From positions 160,001-192,500 of the forward strand of contig RPFO01000022.1 of assembly GCA_009746045.1 (NCBI GenBank): a DNA stretch of 32,500 nt, given 5' to 3'. The stretch's first letter is position 1; each line of letters begins with the position of its first letter. This document shows positions 31,331-32,500 of this stretch, one piece after another. Origin of the DNA: Mesostigma viride (lineage: Eukaryota; Streptophyta; Mesostigmatophyceae; Mesostigmatales; Mesostigmataceae). The notes below the pieces were generated by a model that saw only the letters and a list, made by a program, of their open reading frames with translations, was not told where the DNA came from and did no database searches. Made by a program: the position numbers and the translations under genes.

Positions 31331-31778
31331 GGGAATACAGCAGTAGTAGTGTAGAATAGATAGACCGTGGCCATGTACATGTACGCCTCCTAGAGGCCCT
31401 ATTCCAGCTAAGCCACGCGCTTTATTTAATCATGTACATGTGTGCCTATGATGAGCCACACTCCAGACGATGCCTAGTTTTATTTAGTAATGCTGTGCCC
31501 ATGCAGAGAGCTGCTCTCTGCTGAGATGCCACGCTCTAGTTTTTGTATAGCCATGATGATCTTCCCCCTCACAGGCATGCTCCCCCCTTACCCGGGCATA
31601 GCGTGATAGACCATGAGGGTGCGGGTGCCCTGGTGCACCTAGAGCAGGGGTAGCTTACATTCCCACCCAAGGTTGCATGAAGTAGCCTAGAATGTATTAA
31701 AAGCCATATGCCCCTTCTCAGGGCTATGTGCTTCATCTACTCCCAACGGAGTGATGTTGATAATTAATTAACTAATTA
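31331..31778 (+). promoter_or_regulatory. 3' UTR with conserved hairpins and RT-recognition-like end
   Basis: Perfect inverted repeat GCAGAGAGC-T-GCTCTCTGC (31503-31521); CCCT-TCTC-AGGG inside CATATG..CTATG (about 31705-31728); and ACTCC-CAAC-GGAGT (31739-31752) only a few bases before the A/T tail. The same three hairpins recur in most copies in this window. In LINEs with a stringent 3'-end requirement, a terminal stem-loop like this is bound by the element's reverse transcriptase; here that role is inferred. Confidence 0.75.
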
Positions 31779-31813
31779 ATTAATGGAATGGAACGCGACA
31801 GCATGAATAGCTT

Positions 31814-31909
31814 CTGCCCTTTCTTCCTGTTGTGCATATACAGGGATTAAAAGCACTCCGGTGCTCCGTGACTCCCCAACGGGAGCACGTGATTAAAATT
31901 AATTAATGA
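31814..31909 (+). mobile_element. 96-bp B-type LINE 3' end with TSD
   Basis: Ends with AAAAGCACTCCGGTGCTCCG and CTCCC-CAAC-GGGAG (31871-31885), then an (ATTA)n tail. The perfect 11-bp repeat ATGAATAGCTT flanks it (31803-31813 and 31910-31920). This is a B-type end moved by target-primed integration. Confidence 0.85.
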
Positions 31910-31920
31910 ATGAATAGCTT

Positions 31921-32320
31921 GGGCATACACCAAACCAGCATTAGCCGACAGCACATTTAGTTTACGATTTGTTGATCGACTACGACACCATGTACCAAAA
32001 ATGGAGTGCACCATCCAGAGCCCAAGTGATGAATGCATGCTCCCTCCTCTTCTCGAACTTGTAACATCAAGCAAATAATGTTGCCATGTACACATTTTGC
32101 GCTGCCATCGTATGCTGGACAGGAGGTCTACGTTCTCTACATTTCTTCATGCTAACCAAGGCTCGACAGCCCGAGCACAGTGGCAGCTGCAAATTCAGTT
32201 GAATAACTAGTGCACACTGTTCTTCAAAAACTCTATTTACAAAACAAGACAGGCTTCACCCTAGATGCCTGATCTTCTGTCCTTCCGGTTTGAGGCCAGG
32301 AGTGGTTGTGGCCCATGACT
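31921..32320. other. No gene recognised; possible 3' UTR of an edge gene
   Basis: No mobile-element landmarks and no motif-bearing open frame. If the exon at 32321-32425 is real, this would hold its 3' UTR on the minus strand. Confidence 0.35.
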
Positions 32321-32425
32321 CTATAAGTCCATCAATTCTAAGATGTTGCCGGATGTAAACACTGGGATCTTGCAAAAGCGTACGGTTGCCAGCATGCGCT
32401 CTGGCAGCTCACTCTTGTCATTTCC
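32321..32425 (-). CDS. Possible terminal exon of a gene extending past the window
   Basis: After a CGCTCGCAG acceptor-like site, the minus strand reads 34 codons (NDKSELPERMLATVRFCKIP, then VFTSGNILELMDL) to a TAG at 32321-32323. The frame is also open upstream to the window edge, so the splice site may not be used. The peptide looks protein-like but no family is recognised. The window ends in a run of nine G, which may be an assembly edge. Confidence 0.25.
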   Translation of the reverse strand, partial: GNDKSELPERMLATVRFCKIPVFTSGNILELMDL

Positions 32426-32500
32426 CTGCGAGCGCCATGCACAAGACCATCCCATGTTCAACAAACCGTTGTTAGATATGGGAAAGGACCCGGGGGGGGG

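Larger units (their letters stand above)
29795..31778 (+). mobile_element. Full-length ORF1-only (HAL1-like) retrotransposon
   Basis: A 1984-bp element flanked by the 11-bp direct repeat ATTAATGGAAT (29784-29794 and 31779-31789). Parts: a 162-bp 5' UTR starting with (GCCACGA)3-like repeats (about 29804-29826) and holding GCTCATAACTTT and a CGTCT..AGACG hairpin; one intact ORF (29957-31330); a 448-bp 3' UTR; and an A/T tail. No reverse transcriptase or endonuclease is encoded between the ORF stop and the tail. Because the tail is low-complexity, the TSD edge may shift by a few bases. Confidence 0.88.

Overview
This is nuclear DNA of a eukaryote. It carries spliceosomal introns with GT-AG borders, non-LTR retrotransposons with target-site duplications (TSDs), a piggyBac-type DNA transposon and long microsatellites. 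Protein similarity and style (small exons, CT-rich introns, GC-rich coding third positions) would fit a green-lineage microalga or similar protist, but nothing here fixes the species and that placement is only a guess.

Layout. 1-5111: nested retrotransposon debris, comprising a decayed ORF1 element, a broken reverse transcriptase (ORF2) LINE on the minus strand, and a younger 933-bp ORF1-element insertion inside it. 5666-10968 (minus): a seven-exon TPX2-motif protein gene, whose second intron holds a 1.15-kb array of 8-bp repeats. 11849-15413 (plus): a five-exon SYLF-domain gene, head to head with the TPX2-like gene across about 0.9 kb. 15.4-21.5 kb: mostly non-coding, with an ORF2 3' fragment, a retrotransposon 5'-UTR-like segment and a decayed 54-bp repeat array with a conserved palindromic core. 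21530-22468 (plus): a complete, intronless lipid phosphate phosphatase (PAP2 family). 22.5-24.3 kb: nothing recognised. 24.3-29.5 kb: a four-layer nest, in which an old LINE 3' end contains an ORF1 element, which contains a piggyBac element, which contains a 260-bp ORF1-element fragment; the three inner layers have identifiable TSDs. 29795-31778: a full-length ORF1-only retrotransposon with an intact 457-codon ORF and an 11-bp TSD. 31.8-32.5 kb: a small LINE fragment and one possible terminal exon.

Main biological point. An L1-type ORF1 protein (RRM plus C-terminal domain) is encoded by elements that carry no ORF2, yet their 3' ends share a short stem-loop (ACTCC-CAAC-GGAGT and its immediate flanks) with the 3' end of the ORF2-bearing LINE in the same window. 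This is the arrangement expected if the ORF1-only elements are mobilised in trans, analogous to mammalian HAL1 elements. The two multi-exon host genes were assembled by matching splice sites, reading phase and family motifs, with no transcript evidence.
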